Below are positions 1 through 9,206 of a stretch of 64,000 bases of DNA, one piece after another. How positions within the stretch are numbered: position 1 is the stretch's first letter; each line of letters opens with the position of its first letter. Made by a program: the position numbers and the translations under genes. The stretch is taken from NCBI RefSeq assembly GCF_020171745.1, contig NZ_JAIVAH010000005.1, positions 124,001 to 188,000 on the forward strand, given 5' to 3'. The notes beneath the pieces are model-generated. The model had not been told where the DNA came from, did no database searches, and was given only the letters and a program-made list of their open reading frames with translations. Origin of the DNA: Prescottella equi (GTDB lineage Bacteria > Actinomycetota > Actinomycetes > Mycobacteriales > Mycobacteriaceae).

Positions 1-4
1 GCCC

Positions 5-43
5 GCGAGGTGAGCGAGCTCGTGGTTGCCTCGCTCGCCTCGC
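5..43 (-). terminator. Hairpin downstream of the leftward SDR gene
   Basis: Bases 5-18 pair with 30-43 (14 pairs, one G-T wobble) around an 11-nt loop. It lies 17 nt beyond the SDR stop codon in its direction of reading, as expected for a terminator. There is no strong U tract, which is common in actinobacteria. Confidence 0.5.
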
Positions 44-59
44 CTCTGCGGATTTTCCT

Positions 60-815
60 CTACTTCGCGCCCTCGATCGCGGGGCGTCCGGCCGTGGCAC
101 CGCCGTCCACGACCAGGTCGTGACCGGTCACGTAGTCGGCTTCATCGGATGCGAGATACAGGATGCCGGTCGCCATCTGCGCAGGATCTGCGGCGTAGCC
201 GATCGGCTGGATCCCGTGAAGCACCTTGATGAACTCGGGGTCCGGCGGGACCATCCCGGACAGCATGGTGCCCGGCGAAAGGGTGTTGACGCGCACGCCC
301 TTGGGAGCGAGCTCGATTGCACAGGCCTTCGACATCCCGATCACGGCGGCCTTGGAGCCGCTGTAGAAGGCCATACCCTCGGTCGGCAGCGAGCCGCCGT
401 TCGAGGCCGTGTTCACGATGGCGCCCGAACCCTGCGCGGCCATCACTCGACCGGCTGCCCGGGTGCCGTAGAAGGCTCCGAGAATGTTCACTCCGACCAT
501 GCGGTCGACTTCCTCGTTGGGAGCGTCGATCAGCGGGCTGCCGCCGAACACCCCCGCGTTGTTGACCATCACGTCGAGCCGGCCGTAGCGCTCGACAACG
601 CCGCTGACCAGACGGTCCACCGCAGCCGAGTCCGCGACGTCGGTCTGCACGAAGTCCGCACCCGCCGCAGCGGCGGCTGCGGCTCCGGCCTCGGCGTTGA
701 CGTCGGCGGCGACGACGGTGGCACCCTCCGCGACCATCAGCTCGACAGTGGCTCGTCCGAGACCCGACGCTGCACCGGTGACGATGACGATCTTGTCCTG
801 CATTCGATTGCCCAT
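60..815 (-). CDS. SDR-family NAD(P)-dependent oxidoreductase
   Basis: Classical short-chain dehydrogenase of 251 residues, expected to interconvert an alcohol and a ketone with NAD(P). The N-terminus shows the cofactor motif TGAASGLG, an acidic residue after the second strand (AADVN, suggesting NAD preference), NNAG, the catalytic Ser in the NTASNGG stretch and YxxxK (YSGSK). The C-terminus has the usual VDGG. The ATG at 815 is chosen because a GGAGG lies about 10 nt upstream; the reading frame stays open further upstream but without a ribosome site. It is the last gene of the leftward catabolic set, 230 bp beyond the Baeyer-Villiger monooxygenase, so it may form or consume the ketone handled by that enzyme. 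Family assignment is firm; the substrate is unknown. Confidence 0.9.
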   Translation of the reverse strand: MGNRMQDKIVIVTGAASGLGRATVELMVAEGATVVAADVNAEAGAAAAAAAGADFVQTDVADSAAVDRLVSGVVERYGRLDVMVNNAGVFGGSPLIDAPNEEVDRMVGVNILGAFYGTRAAGRVMAAQGSGAIVNTASNGGSLPTEGMAFYSGSKAAVIGMSKACAIELAPKGVRVNTLSPGTMLSGMVPPDPEFIKVLHGIQPIGYAADPAQMATGILYLASDEADYVTGHDLVVDGGATAGRPAIEGAK

Positions 816-1045
816 GTGTGGCAAACCTCCTTCAGCGCGTGCGACGGTCGCACGACAAATCGGACTGAGCACTGCGGTCAGAACTCAATTTCAATCGGAC
901 TTTCGTCCGTCGAACTCCCTGCACCAGTGCTGATTTCACGGTGCACGGCCGGTTCGTCCCATACCGGGACGAGACCCGCTTCTCGGTGATCTACAGGTCC
1001 TCGCCGAGCGACGGCGTGCTCGAGAGCGAGTACGTCGCTGCGTTC

Positions 1046-2959
1046 CTACTCCGCGCTCGCGAAGTCGAAATCACTCAGACGCGGATGCACGCACATCGCG
1101 AAGTATTCTTCGCCGTCCCACGGAGCGCTGATTTGCAGGCGACCCCATTGGTTCACGTAGTAGTTCTTCCGCGTCGTGCTCGTCTGCGAGAGGTAGATCA
1201 GCCGGCAGGCCTCCTTGTGCAGCTGTTCGTTGTAGTGGTCGAACGCCTCTCGCCGGATCTCCATCGACGCGTACCCGTTGTCGAGCATCGCCAGGATCCC
1301 CTCGGCGATGTACCCGCACCAGGTCTCCAGCCAGATCGGCAGCCCCGCACCACTCGCGACCGGCTGGGAGTTGGGACCGTAGAGCATGAACAGGTTCGGG
1401 AAACCCGGCACGGTCATCCCGAGATGAGCCTGGGCCCCCTGGACCGTCCACACCTCCTCCAGGTTCGCCCCGTCCGCACCGACGTACTCGGTCGGCCACA
1501 GGAACTTCTCCGTCTGGAAGCCGACTGCAGCGATGATCAGATCGGCGTCGCGCACGGTGCCGTCGGAGGTCTGCACGGCGAAGGGGGTGAGGCGTTCGAT
1601 GGGTGTCGTCACCAGTTCGACGTTGTCTCTGGTGAGCGAGGCGTACCACTGATTGTCGACGACGGGACGCCGGGTCATCGGGGGATAGTCCGGGACCAGC
1701 TTCTCGATCAAGTCCTCACGGTCGTTCACCTGGTCACGGATGTACCCGACCAGCATCTCCCGCATGGCATCGTTGCGCTTGTTCACAACGCCACCATCGG
1801 CGATCCACTGCTCGTCCGCGATGAGGAGCTCTCGAAGGTCGTTCGATGCGAAGCCGGCGATGTACTTGTTCCAGTTCCAGTAGAACGGCATCGTCTGGAA
1901 GAGCCACTGCAGCTCGTCGGAGATCGCTTCGCCGTACTTCGCGCGCGGCGAGATCCACTGCGGGGTCCGCTGATAGACCGTTACGGACGCGGCCTCGTTC
2001 GCAACCTTCGACAGCAACTGGACACCGGTCGAGCCGTTGCCGATGATGGCGACGTTCTTCCCGGCGTAGTCGATCGAGTCGTCCCACTCCGTGGTGTGCA
2101 CGATCCGACCGGCGAACTCCGCGGCACCCTCGACCGGCAATTCGCGCGGTGTCGCAAAGATTCCGCTCGCGGCCACGACGACGTTGGCCACGACGGTCGT
2201 CGGCGACTGCTCCGCCTCCGCCACCGTCAGGGCCCACGTTCTCGCGACGTCGTCGAACCGCGCGGACGTCACGTCCGCGTCGAAGACGATGTGCTCGTAT
2301 ACGCCGTGCTTGCGTGCGACATGGTCGAGATACGCGCGTACCTCGGACTGGCTCGCGAAGAACTCCGTCCACGGGTACTTCTTCTCGAAGGAGTACTCGT
2401 ACGACGCGCTGAGCGTGTCGACACGGACGTCGGGGTAGGTGTTGATGCTCCACACTCCCCCGATTTCCGAGCGCCGCTCGTAGATGGTGAACGGAATGTC
2501 CAGTCGGGCAAGCTGAACGCCCATGGCGATCCCGGAGAACCCGGCTCCGATGATCGCGACCGAGTAGCCGGCGGGGACACATTTCTCCCCCGTCCGCTCC
2601 CGTTGGAAGGGCCACTCGGGGAAGGACAGGATCCGGCGGCGCATGAGCAGATCGTCGGACGCCAAGTGTCGGGCCTCCGCCATGAGGATGAGATCGGTGA
2701 TCTCATCGTCCGACGGCGTCCGATCAACATCGGCGAGATCGCCGGACATCAGGTACTCGACGGCCTTGGACCGGATCAGATCAGTATCGTCATCGGAGAA
2801 CACCACGGTGTCCGCCACCAGGCCCGCGACACGCTCGGCGTGCACTGCGGCGATGTCGGGATCGCGGGTTACCTGGAACAGAGCCATTCGCAGGACGTTC
2901 ACATCGGCGTCGGCGACTGCGCGCTCCACGAACTTACGGTCTGGCATTTGGGGCTTCAT
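1046..2959 (-). CDS. Type I Baeyer-Villiger monooxygenase (HAPMO-like, with N-terminal extension)
   Basis: A 637-residue FAD/NADPH enzyme inserting one oxygen next to a ketone carbonyl. The FAD Rossmann motif GAGFSG appears only after about 160 residues. It is followed by the type I BVMO fingerprint FxGxxxHxxxW (FAGRIVHTTEW) and the second Rossmann motif GNGSTG. The long N-terminal extension and total length match 4-hydroxyacetophenone monooxygenase (about 640 residues) rather than cyclohexanone monooxygenase (about 540). The start at 2959 is preceded by AGGAG; an upstream in-frame ATG at 2986 lacks a ribosome site. It sits 99 bp after the acyl-CoA ligase gene. The product would be an ester or lactone, whose hydrolysis could feed the ligase and beta-oxidation genes. 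No esterase is recognisable in the operon, so hydrolysis must be supplied elsewhere or by an unrecognised gene. Confidence 0.9.
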   Translation of the reverse strand: MKPQMPDRKFVERAVADADVNVLRMALFQVTRDPDIAAVHAERVAGLVADTVVFSDDDTDLIRSKAVEYLMSGDLADVDRTPSDDEITDLILMAEARHLASDDLLMRRRILSFPEWPFQRERTGEKCVPAGYSVAIIGAGFSGIAMGVQLARLDIPFTIYERRSEIGGVWSINTYPDVRVDTLSASYEYSFEKKYPWTEFFASQSEVRAYLDHVARKHGVYEHIVFDADVTSARFDDVARTWALTVAEAEQSPTTVVANVVVAASGIFATPRELPVEGAAEFAGRIVHTTEWDDSIDYAGKNVAIIGNGSTGVQLLSKVANEAASVTVYQRTPQWISPRAKYGEAISDELQWLFQTMPFYWNWNKYIAGFASNDLRELLIADEQWIADGGVVNKRNDAMREMLVGYIRDQVNDREDLIEKLVPDYPPMTRRPVVDNQWYASLTRDNVELVTTPIERLTPFAVQTSDGTVRDADLIIAAVGFQTEKFLWPTEYVGADGANLEEVWTVQGAQAHLGMTVPGFPNLFMLYGPNSQPVASGAGLPIWLETWCGYIAEGILAMLDNGYASMEIRREAFDHYNEQLHKEACRLIYLSQTSTTRKNYYVNQWGRLQISAPWDGEEYFAMCVHPRLSDFDFASAE

Positions 2960-3058
2960 TCTCACTCCTGTACATGCCCTGGGCATGAACGCATAGGCGT
3001 CACTGTCGAGTTCTGGGACGGATCGTCCGCGCTGCCTACGACTGCGGGCAGATGGCTG

Positions 3059-4630
3059 TCAGGCACCGGTGTGCGCTGCGACCTGACGGTCGAGAATGCG
3101 CTCACGCAAGTTCTGTTTGCGGATCTTCATCGTCGGGGTCTTGGGCAGTTCCGTGACGAACTCGAGCTGCTCGGGGAACTTCGCGGGAGAGATGCCGGAC
3201 ACTCGGCAGTAGTCCCTCAGTTCGTCGAGTTCGAGGTTCTGTCGATGGTCGACCATCCGTACCACCGCGCAGATCCGTTCCCCGCGGACTTCGTCCGGGA
3301 TCCCGATCACGGCGACTTCCTCGATTGCGGGGTGCTTACCCAGAACGTCTTCGATCTCGGACGGGCTGATCGATTCGCCCTTGCGGATGATCAGGTCCTT
3401 CTCGCGGCCGACGAGCGTGAGGTGGCCCTCACGTCCGAGCTTGCCGATGTCGCCGGTGAAGAACCATCCGTCGGCGTCGAACGGACGGACGACGCCGACG
3501 TCGGAGATGTAGTGCTTGAACAGAATCGGACCGCGTACCCACACTCGGCCGGTGTCGCCGACGGACAGCACCTCGTCGGACTCGGACCGGATCTGGATCT
3601 CGCAGTTCAGGACGGGACGCCCGGAGGTCGTCGCGAGCTGTTCGATGGTGTCGGTCGGACGGGCCGACGCGATCATCGGAGACTCCGTCATCCCGTATCC
3701 GTGCAGGATCGGTACGCCGATCTCGGTGGAGACCTCGTGGAACAGCTTCTCCGGCATCGGCGCACCGCCGCCGGTGAGCATCCGCAGGGTCGGAACCACC
3801 GGAACGCCCGGCGTCCTCCTCTGCTGTTGGAGGAGGAGGGAGTAGTGCGGGGTCGAGCCGCCGGTGAGTGTGACGCCGTGTCGACGCATCAGCCGGACCG
3901 CAGCCACTGGTTCGTAGACCGCCATCAGGACCAACGCCATGCCGCTCGACAGCGAGGCAATCAGCATGTCGGGTCCGCCGATGTGCGCGTAGGGGAAAAG
4001 AATCGTTCCGGTGTCGGCACGGGTCACCGCGAGGGCCTCGGCGATCCCGAGCCCTCCCGCAACGAGCGTGCTGTCGGTGTGGCAGACACCCTTCGGAGCC
4101 GATGTGGTTCCGGATGTCGTGTATATCCAACGGATCTCGTCCACACCGGACTCGACCTGCGCCAGTGCGGCCGGATCGCCCTCGGGCAGACTGTCGGCGA
4201 GGACCATGACCTGTAGCGGCGCGGTCACCGCCGCGCGGACCTCCTCGGCCATCCGACCGTGATCGTATCCGCGGAACTCGCCGACGGTGATGAGCCACTG
4301 CGATGCGCACTGCTCGACCATGGCCGTGACCTCGCGCCCACGGTAGAGCGGAATGATCGGGTTCTGTACGGCGCCGATCCTCGACAGCGCCAGGCTCAGA
4401 ATGACGGCGTCGATGCTGGTGGGAAGCTGCCAGCTGACGACGGCGCCCGGCTCGATGCCCTTGGCGAGCAGACCGGCCGCCGTACGCTCAGCGGCTGCGA
4501 GCACACCGGCGAACGTCTCGCTGCGATCGTTCTCGTCGATCAGTGCGACAGCGTCGGGGGTCGCATCGACACGGCGGGTGAGCAGGGACCAGATCGACGT
4601 CGCGTCGCTGATCCGATCGGCCGCGTTCAC
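3059..4630 (-). CDS. Acyl-CoA ligase (AMP-binding superfamily)
   Basis: Class I adenylate-forming enzyme of 523 residues that would couple a carboxylic acid to CoA through an acyl-adenylate. Core motifs appear in order: YTTSGTTSAPKG (P-loop), GYGMTES, the hinge region TGDIGKLGREGHLTLVGREKD, and the C-terminal catalytic lysine in PTMKIRK. The GTG at 4630 overlaps the enoyl-CoA hydratase stop (GTGA), implying translational coupling; the frame remains open upstream but only antiphase to the hydratase gene. In the operon it would activate the acid released after Baeyer-Villiger oxidation or ring cleavage. Sequence feel is closest to alicyclic or medium-chain acid ligases such as cyclohexanecarboxylate-CoA ligase, but substrate specificity cannot be read from motifs. 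Confidence 0.9.
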   Translation of the reverse strand: MNAADRISDATSIWSLLTRRVDATPDAVALIDENDRSETFAGVLAAAERTAAGLLAKGIEPGAVVSWQLPTSIDAVILSLALSRIGAVQNPIIPLYRGREVTAMVEQCASQWLITVGEFRGYDHGRMAEEVRAAVTAPLQVMVLADSLPEGDPAALAQVESGVDEIRWIYTTSGTTSAPKGVCHTDSTLVAGGLGIAEALAVTRADTGTILFPYAHIGGPDMLIASLSSGMALVLMAVYEPVAAVRLMRRHGVTLTGGSTPHYSLLLQQQRRTPGVPVVPTLRMLTGGGAPMPEKLFHEVSTEIGVPILHGYGMTESPMIASARPTDTIEQLATTSGRPVLNCEIQIRSESDEVLSVGDTGRVWVRGPILFKHYISDVGVVRPFDADGWFFTGDIGKLGREGHLTLVGREKDLIIRKGESISPSEIEDVLGKHPAIEEVAVIGIPDEVRGERICAVVRMVDHRQNLELDELRDYCRVSGISPAKFPEQLEFVTELPKTPTMKIRKQNLRERILDRQVAAHTGA

Positions 4631-5433
4631 GTACGGTCCTTCTTCGATTCCGCCGGCAGCGGATCCGGAGTGAGCAGCGGGTAGCCGGTGGTCAGCATGG
4701 AATTCGCGTGACCGAGCCAGTGCATGTCGAATGCCGACTGGAGTGCCGCCTGCTGACCCATGATGTCCAGGGTCTGGTTGACGGCGCGCTTGCCCTGCCG
4801 CAGCGCCCAGGCGTCCATCTGAGCGATCTCGCGGGCGAGATCCATCGTCCGGGCGTCGAGTTCGTCGACCGGCACGACGCGGTTGACCATGCCGGCCGCG
4901 AACGCCTCCTCCGCCGAGACGCTGCGCGCGGTGAAGAGCATCTCCTTCGCCCGGCGAGCGCCGAGTTCCCAGGTGTGCGCGTGGTATTCGACTCCGCCGA
5001 TCCCGTACCTGGCGACCGGATCGCTGAAGAACGTGTTGTCGGCGGCGACGATGAGGTCGCACGGCCAGATGACGTTCAGTGCGCCCGCTATGCATGCACC
5101 CTTGACCGAGGCGATGGACGGCTTGGGCACATCGCGCCACCTACGCGAGAAGCCGAGGTAGTACTCGGTTTCCCATCCGTACGCGTTCTCCAGCTGGCTC
5201 TTGACTGCCGACGGTTCGTAGCCGGAGGTCGTCGACTTCAGGTCGTGTCCGGCTGAGAAGTTGTCGCCGTTGGCTCGCACGACGATGACCTTGACCGCAT
5301 CATCGATCGCCGCAGCACGCCACGCAGCGTCGAGTTCCTCGAGCATCGGCTCATTCTGGGCATTGTGCCTCTCCGGACGGTTCAGAGTGATGACACCGAC
5401 TGCGTCCTCGACCCTGTAATCGATCAGCGACAT
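4627..5433 (-). CDS. Enoyl-CoA hydratase/isomerase (crotonase family)
   Basis: 268-residue crotonase-fold protein, expected to hydrate or isomerise an enoyl-CoA. The oxyanion-hole segment FSAGHDLKS and the second conserved segment KGACIAGALN are present. The segment normally carrying the catalytic glutamates (PGxGGTQRL) is replaced by GIGGVEYHAHTWELG, so the exact reaction (hydration, isomerisation or C-C hydrolysis) is uncertain. The ATG at 5433 is favoured over a GTG at 5439 because GGGAG lies 7-8 nt upstream of the ATG. It is placed between the acyl-CoA dehydrogenase pair and the ligase with overlaps or gaps of a few bases, so it is certainly cotranscribed with them. Confidence 0.88.
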   Translation of the reverse strand: MSLIDYRVEDAVGVITLNRPERHNAQNEPMLEELDAAWRAAAIDDAVKVIVVRANGDNFSAGHDLKSTTSGYEPSAVKSQLENAYGWETEYYLGFSRRWRDVPKPSIASVKGACIAGALNVIWPCDLIVAADNTFFSDPVARYGIGGVEYHAHTWELGARRAKEMLFTARSVSAEEAFAAGMVNRVVPVDELDARTMDLAREIAQMDAWALRQGKRAVNQTLDIMGQQAALQSAFDMHWLGHANSMLTTGYPLLTPDPLPAESKKDRT

Positions 5434-5435
5434 GG

Positions 5436-6512
5436 TCACGCTCCCTCGTAGATTCGGGTGATCGCCGAGACGATCGAGCGATTGACCTCAGCGGCGTCGC
5501 CGAAGTCGTACTGCCAGCGCTTGGCGGCATTGGTGAACAGGTGGACATTGGACTCGACCATGTAGCCGATGCCCGCATGGACCTCGTGCGCGCAGTGGAC
5601 CATCTCGCGGGCAGTGAGCGCCGCTTGATTGCGCATCAGATCGACGTACGGCCGACCGTCACCGCCGGCGTCCAGCGCGGCTGCCGCAGCGCGGGTATGC
5701 GCTGAGGTGACGTGTGTGTGCACGGCGATGTCGGTGCACAGGTACTGAACCGCCTGGAAGCGTCCGATGGCGCCTCCGAACTGATGGCGCTGCTTGGCGT
5801 AGGCCACGGTCATGTCGAGCAGGCGCATGCCGGCGCCGTACACCTGCGCTGCCCGCAGGACGGCGCCGCGCTGGGACGCACGGTCGATCGCCCGGTCCGC
5901 GTCAGCCCCGCGAGCGAGGATCCGGTCATCGATGACGGTGACGCCGGCCAGCGTCACGCCGAACATCGGGTATCCGCCGACATTCGGCATCGGCTCGACC
6001 TTCGCGTCAGCCGCGTCGACCTGCAGAAGTAGGCTCTCACCTGCTTCGACGGCATGCACCAGGAAGCTGTCCGCCTGGTCTGCGTAGCCGACTCCCAGCA
6101 CTCGACCGCTCACCGTTCCGCTGTCGACGGTGACCGCCGAACCCCAATTCCCGGTGAGGAAGGTCGGGATGACGACGGATTCGCCGTCACCGATGCGGTT
6201 CGCCAGCTCTGTGGCGGCCACGGTGTCGACCAGCGTCGCGGCGTCACGCGCGACGGTGAGGTCCAGCAGCGGTGTCTCGGCCAGAGCCCGACCCATCTCG
6301 ACGAAGACTGCCGAGATCGTTCCGATGCCCGCTCCGTCCTCGTCGGTTCCGTTCGCGTCGCCGAGTTGCAACCAGCCCAGTTCCGCGAACTGGCGCACCT
6401 GATCGGCGAACGCGACGGTGTTCGAACGGTCTTCCAGCGGCGAGTAGCGCGCGAAGACCGACCTGCTTACATCGGTGAGGGCTGCGAAGTCCTCGCCCCA
6501 TGTCAGTTCCAT
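5436..6512 (-). CDS. Acyl-CoA dehydrogenase family protein, subunit 1 of an adjacent pair
   Basis: 358-residue acyl-CoA dehydrogenase-like flavoprotein. The typical C-terminal helix motif KQRHQFGGAIGRFQAVQ is present, and the N-terminal half is shorter and more divergent than in the neighbouring paralogue. ATG at 6512 has AGGAG just upstream. Only 8 bp separate it from the second dehydrogenase gene. In Mycobacteriales, adjacent pairs of dissimilar FadE genes in steroid catabolism encode alpha2beta2 enzymes (FadE28-FadE29 and others), and this pair fits that pattern. By inference the complex dehydrogenates a bulky cyclic acyl-CoA rather than a straight-chain one. Which subunit carries the catalytic base cannot be settled by eye. 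Confidence 0.88.
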   Translation of the reverse strand: MELTWGEDFAALTDVSRSVFARYSPLEDRSNTVAFADQVRQFAELGWLQLGDANGTDEDGAGIGTISAVFVEMGRALAETPLLDLTVARDAATLVDTVAATELANRIGDGESVVIPTFLTGNWGSAVTVDSGTVSGRVLGVGYADQADSFLVHAVEAGESLLLQVDAADAKVEPMPNVGGYPMFGVTLAGVTVIDDRILARGADADRAIDRASQRGAVLRAAQVYGAGMRLLDMTVAYAKQRHQFGGAIGRFQAVQYLCTDIAVHTHVTSAHTRAAAAALDAGGDGRPYVDLMRNQAALTAREMVHCAHEVHAGIGYMVESNVHLFTNAAKRWQYDFGDAAEVNRSIVSAITRIYEGA

Positions 6513-6520
6513 GATCTCTC

Positions 6521-7678
6521 CTATCGCGGCAGGCCGAGGCCCCGGGTCGCGAGCACCATCCGCTTGAGCTGGGACGTTCCTCCGGCGTGGTTCGCGAACG
6601 ACTGCCGATACCACGCCTCGGGCTTTCCGTTGATCGGCGCGTCAGCCGACTCGCCACGGAGTTGACTCGTCGGTCCGAGGACACGGTCGAAGATCTGAGC
6701 GAAGACGGGCTCGTACTCCTTCGCGATGACCTGCTGGGCGCCTCCTGCCCATGCCGTCTGCCGTCCCGCGGCGTTGTCGCCGATGATCTCGTATGCGAGA
6801 AGTCGTTGCGTCTGGATCATCTCGGCGAGCTTCGCGAGATCCGCCTGCACGTGCGGATCGTCGAGCTTGCCGGGGATCGCCTTGCAGTGAGTGAGCAAGT
6901 CACGCAGTCGACTCTCCTGCATCGCATAGATCGGCTCGACGGTTCCCGACGCGTAGAAGGCGCGCATGATGTACTGCCAGCCCTTGCCCTCTTCGCCGAT
7001 CAGTGCGTTCGCCGGCACCCGTACCTTGTCCAGGTATGTGCTCGACTGCACGCCGCCGCCGTAGTTGCGCATCGGGTGCAGGGTGACGCCCGGATCCTTC
7101 AGATCGACGACGAAGATGCTGATCGCGTCACGCGCGGCATTGTCGGTCGCCGTGCGGGCGGCCACGTACAGGACGTCGGACATCGGCCCCCACGACGTGA
7201 AAGCCTTCTCCCCGGTGATGATCCATTCGTCGCCGTCCCTGACTGCCTTCGTCCGGAGGGAGCCGAGGTCGGAACCCGCCTCCGGCTCGGTGAGACCTTC
7301 GGCCCAGAGGGTCCGCATGTTCGCGATATCCGGGAGCAGTCGCTTCTTCTGTTCCTCGGTGCCGCCCACCAGGATGGTTCCCGCGGCGAGGAAGATACCG
7401 ACCGAGTTGATCATCGGCGCGTCGGCCGCGTACAGCTCCTCCAGGAGGATCTGATTCGCGATCGGCGCCAATCCCTTGCCGCCGTACTCCTTCGGCCAGG
7501 TCAGTCCGATCCACCCCTTGGCAGCAACCTTCTTGCTGAACTCGACGGCGATCGCCCACTGGTCCGGGGCGTCGTCGAATTCCGGGTTGAATGCGTTCTC
7601 CTCCGAGAGTTCGGCGTCGAGGAACTCGCGGATCTCGGCCCGCCAAGCCTCATGCTCTTGTGACAGTGCAGTTCTCAT
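6521..7678 (-). CDS. Acyl-CoA dehydrogenase family protein, subunit 2 of an adjacent pair
   Basis: 385-residue acyl-CoA dehydrogenase with the conserved flavin-binding stretch (WAEGLTEPEAGSDLGSL) and a full C-terminal helical domain. At the position where short/medium-chain enzymes have the catalytic Glu (YEGTxxI), this protein reads AGGTSQL, so the base must lie elsewhere, as in isovaleryl-CoA and steroid-type dehydrogenases. The ATG at 7678 overlaps the Rieske gene stop codon by one base (TAATG). Together with the 358-residue partner it probably forms a heteromeric dehydrogenase. The family call is firm; the heteromer is an inference from gene adjacency. Confidence 0.9.
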   Translation of the reverse strand: MRTALSQEHEAWRAEIREFLDAELSEENAFNPEFDDAPDQWAIAVEFSKKVAAKGWIGLTWPKEYGGKGLAPIANQILLEELYAADAPMINSVGIFLAAGTILVGGTEEQKKRLLPDIANMRTLWAEGLTEPEAGSDLGSLRTKAVRDGDEWIITGEKAFTSWGPMSDVLYVAARTATDNAARDAISIFVVDLKDPGVTLHPMRNYGGGVQSSTYLDKVRVPANALIGEEGKGWQYIMRAFYASGTVEPIYAMQESRLRDLLTHCKAIPGKLDDPHVQADLAKLAEMIQTQRLLAYEIIGDNAAGRQTAWAGGAQQVIAKEYEPVFAQIFDRVLGPTSQLRGESADAPINGKPEAWYRQSFANHAGGTSQLKRMVLATRGLGLPR

Positions 7679-8721
7679 TACGTGTTTTCCGCCTGTAGTT
7701 CGTCCGTGCCTGCGGTCTGCTCGGCGGCGCCGTGGCCGAGGCTCCCCTCGGGGTAGAAGCGACGAGCCCACTTTCGGATGTCACGGAAACCGGCGGCCTC
7801 GGCAGTCGCCAGGCCGGGCGGCTCGGTGTATCGCTGGTGCTCCCAGATTGCGATGTCGGCCTTGACTTGCCCGATCGCGTTGCGCTGCCGCTTGGCCACT
7901 CGAGATTCGTCCTCGCCGTCTTCCTTGCTCGCCCAGGTGGAGAACCGCAGGACCGAGCGCTCGTCGTCGACGGGCGTCACTGCTGTCAGTGAGCAGATGG
8001 ACCCGACGCCATCGGCGTGTGAATAGCCCAGCCCCACGCCCAGCAGCAAGGCCCTGGTGCGGCCCGGGACAACCTCGATCTCGCCATCGGCCCCGCGACG
8101 CTTGAAGTTCATGGCCAGCTCGGTCGTGAAGTCGTACTCACCGAATTCCCGGTTGACGACGGTCGGGATCTCGTCGGCACGGTGCACGTACTTGAAGTGC
8201 GCGAAGTCGACGCCGTTCTCGGCGGCGTACTGCGGATGGATCGGCAGCTCGACAGTCTCGAAGCGGCCGGCCTCCCCCAACTCGTGGTATTCGCTTGCCG
8301 AGCCGGAACCGGGAAACATCTCGAAGATGCTGGGCACGTCGTAGAGCGGGCCTCCGCCGTTGGCGTCGTGCCAGAGGTACATGATTCCGTCGCGCTCAGC
8401 GGTGTTCCAGGTTCCGATCCTGCGGACCCGGTTCGTCGCCTTCTGATACGGAATGCAGGTGTTACGCCCCTCCGGACTCCACTGCCAGCCGTGGAACGGG
8501 CACTGGATGTCGTCGCCGGCAACCGAGCCGCCATGCCCCAGGTGGGCGCCGAGGTGCTCGCAGTATGCGTTCAGAACCACCAGGCGGCCGCCCTCGGTGC
8601 GGTAGGCGACCAGATCTTGACCGAAGTAGTGCAGGGGTTTGACGTCGCCCACTTCGAGGTCGGCGGACCAACCGAGCTGGAACCACCCGGTCGGCCTCAT
8701 CGATAACGCCATAGGTGACAC
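7678..8721 (-). CDS. Rieske non-heme iron oxygenase, KshA-like
   Basis: 347-residue oxygenase component. An N-terminal Rieske domain carries the CxH and CxxH iron-sulfur ligands (YCEHLGAHLGHGG, then CPFHGWQW). The catalytic domain has the mononuclear iron motif NxxDxxHxxxxH within ENGVDFAHFKYVH. The layout resembles 3-ketosteroid 9-alpha-hydroxylase KshA (a Rieske domain followed by a motif such as WHDANG). No reductase gene lies nearby, so electrons must come from a reductase encoded elsewhere. The GTG at 8721 is chosen because AGGAGG ends 5 nt upstream; an internal ATG at 8712 would be 14 nt away. It is the first gene of the leftward operon and would hydroxylate the growth substrate or an early intermediate. 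Confidence 0.9.
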   Translation of the reverse strand: MSPMALSMRPTGWFQLGWSADLEVGDVKPLHYFGQDLVAYRTEGGRLVVLNAYCEHLGAHLGHGGSVAGDDIQCPFHGWQWSPEGRNTCIPYQKATNRVRRIGTWNTAERDGIMYLWHDANGGGPLYDVPSIFEMFPGSGSASEYHELGEAGRFETVELPIHPQYAAENGVDFAHFKYVHRADEIPTVVNREFGEYDFTTELAMNFKRRGADGEIEVVPGRTRALLLGVGLGYSHADGVGSICSLTAVTPVDDERSVLRFSTWASKEDGEDESRVAKRQRNAIGQVKADIAIWEHQRYTEPPGLATAEAAGFRDIRKWARRFYPEGSLGHGAAEQTAGTDELQAENT

Positions 8722-8735
8722 TTCATCCTCCTGAA

Positions 8736-8747
8736 CTGTTGCAACAG
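8736..8747. promoter_or_regulatory. 12-bp perfect palindrome in the Rieske-operon leader
   Basis: CTGTTGCAACAG is a perfect palindrome centred 9-10 nt upstream of the AGGAGG ribosome site of the Rieske gene. Its position in the 5' leader would allow a bound repressor to block transcription. I found no second copy elsewhere in the cluster, so the binding protein is unknown. Confidence 0.35.
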
Positions 8748-8889
8748 CGACGCTTTGGGAAAGTGTGCAGAAGCTGCTCTACGACAAGGGCTTTCACAGA
8801 TCGCGACTGACGATGCGCGCCAGCACGACAACTCCACCGGAGCTCGATCACGTCCACGGATCACTTCGACAGCACACCGTGACTGCCAT

Positions 8890-8908
8890 CACTGTAGCCA
8901 GTGGCTAC
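8890..8908. promoter_or_regulatory. Operator-like inverted repeat shared with the regulator/permease intergenic region
   Basis: GTAGCC-AGT-GGCTAC (8894-8908) is a perfect 6-bp inverted repeat with a 3-bp spacer. On the minus strand its 16-base segment GCCACTGGCTACAGTG (8890-8905) recurs exactly at 11665-11680 on the plus strand, in the other main intergenic region of the island. This is the expected signature of a pathway-specific operator. The island regulator at 10371-11399 is the obvious candidate ligand. Confidence 0.55.
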
Positions 8909-9206
8909 GTGACCGTCAACAAGAGCGTGCGAGTTCGATCATCGTCACAGGTTGAACAGCTTTGGACGGCAACGTCTCCGCTCCAGGGGGACACCTGCAC
9001 CACTGAGGCAACGCAGCCGGCATGCACCGCCGACCGGCCTCCAGGAAGCTTGACGGTGGGACTGTTGCGCCCCTAGCATCACCAAGGTTGAGACGAAAGC
9101 CGCAGTGCGGCCTGGTTTTTCCTCATCACCCTTCGGTTCCCGCTTCACTCTTCTGCGCTTGCGCGCAGTGTGCGCGTGGATTCTCCTAGAACAGCGAGGT
9201 CAGAGG

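Larger units (their letters stand above)
8722..9206. other. Divergent intergenic region between Rieske operon and alcohol dehydrogenase
   Basis: 485 bp without a convincing gene; open frames here are short and lack ribosome sites. It must hold two divergent promoters. It contains the 12-bp palindrome at 8736-8747 and the inverted repeat at 8894-8908, both described separately. Confidence 0.6.

Noticed and set aside
896-909. Small inverted repeat CGGAC-TTTC-GTCCG between the BVMO and SDR genes
   Set aside because: A 5-bp stem is too weak to call a terminator, and its place 81 bp before the SDR start could be chance in GC-rich DNA.
941-4216. A 1091-codon open frame on the plus strand
   Set aside because: It is antisense to the Baeyer-Villiger and ligase genes, has no protein motifs and an Arg/Asp/Val/His-rich composition typical of the mirror frame of GC-rich genes.
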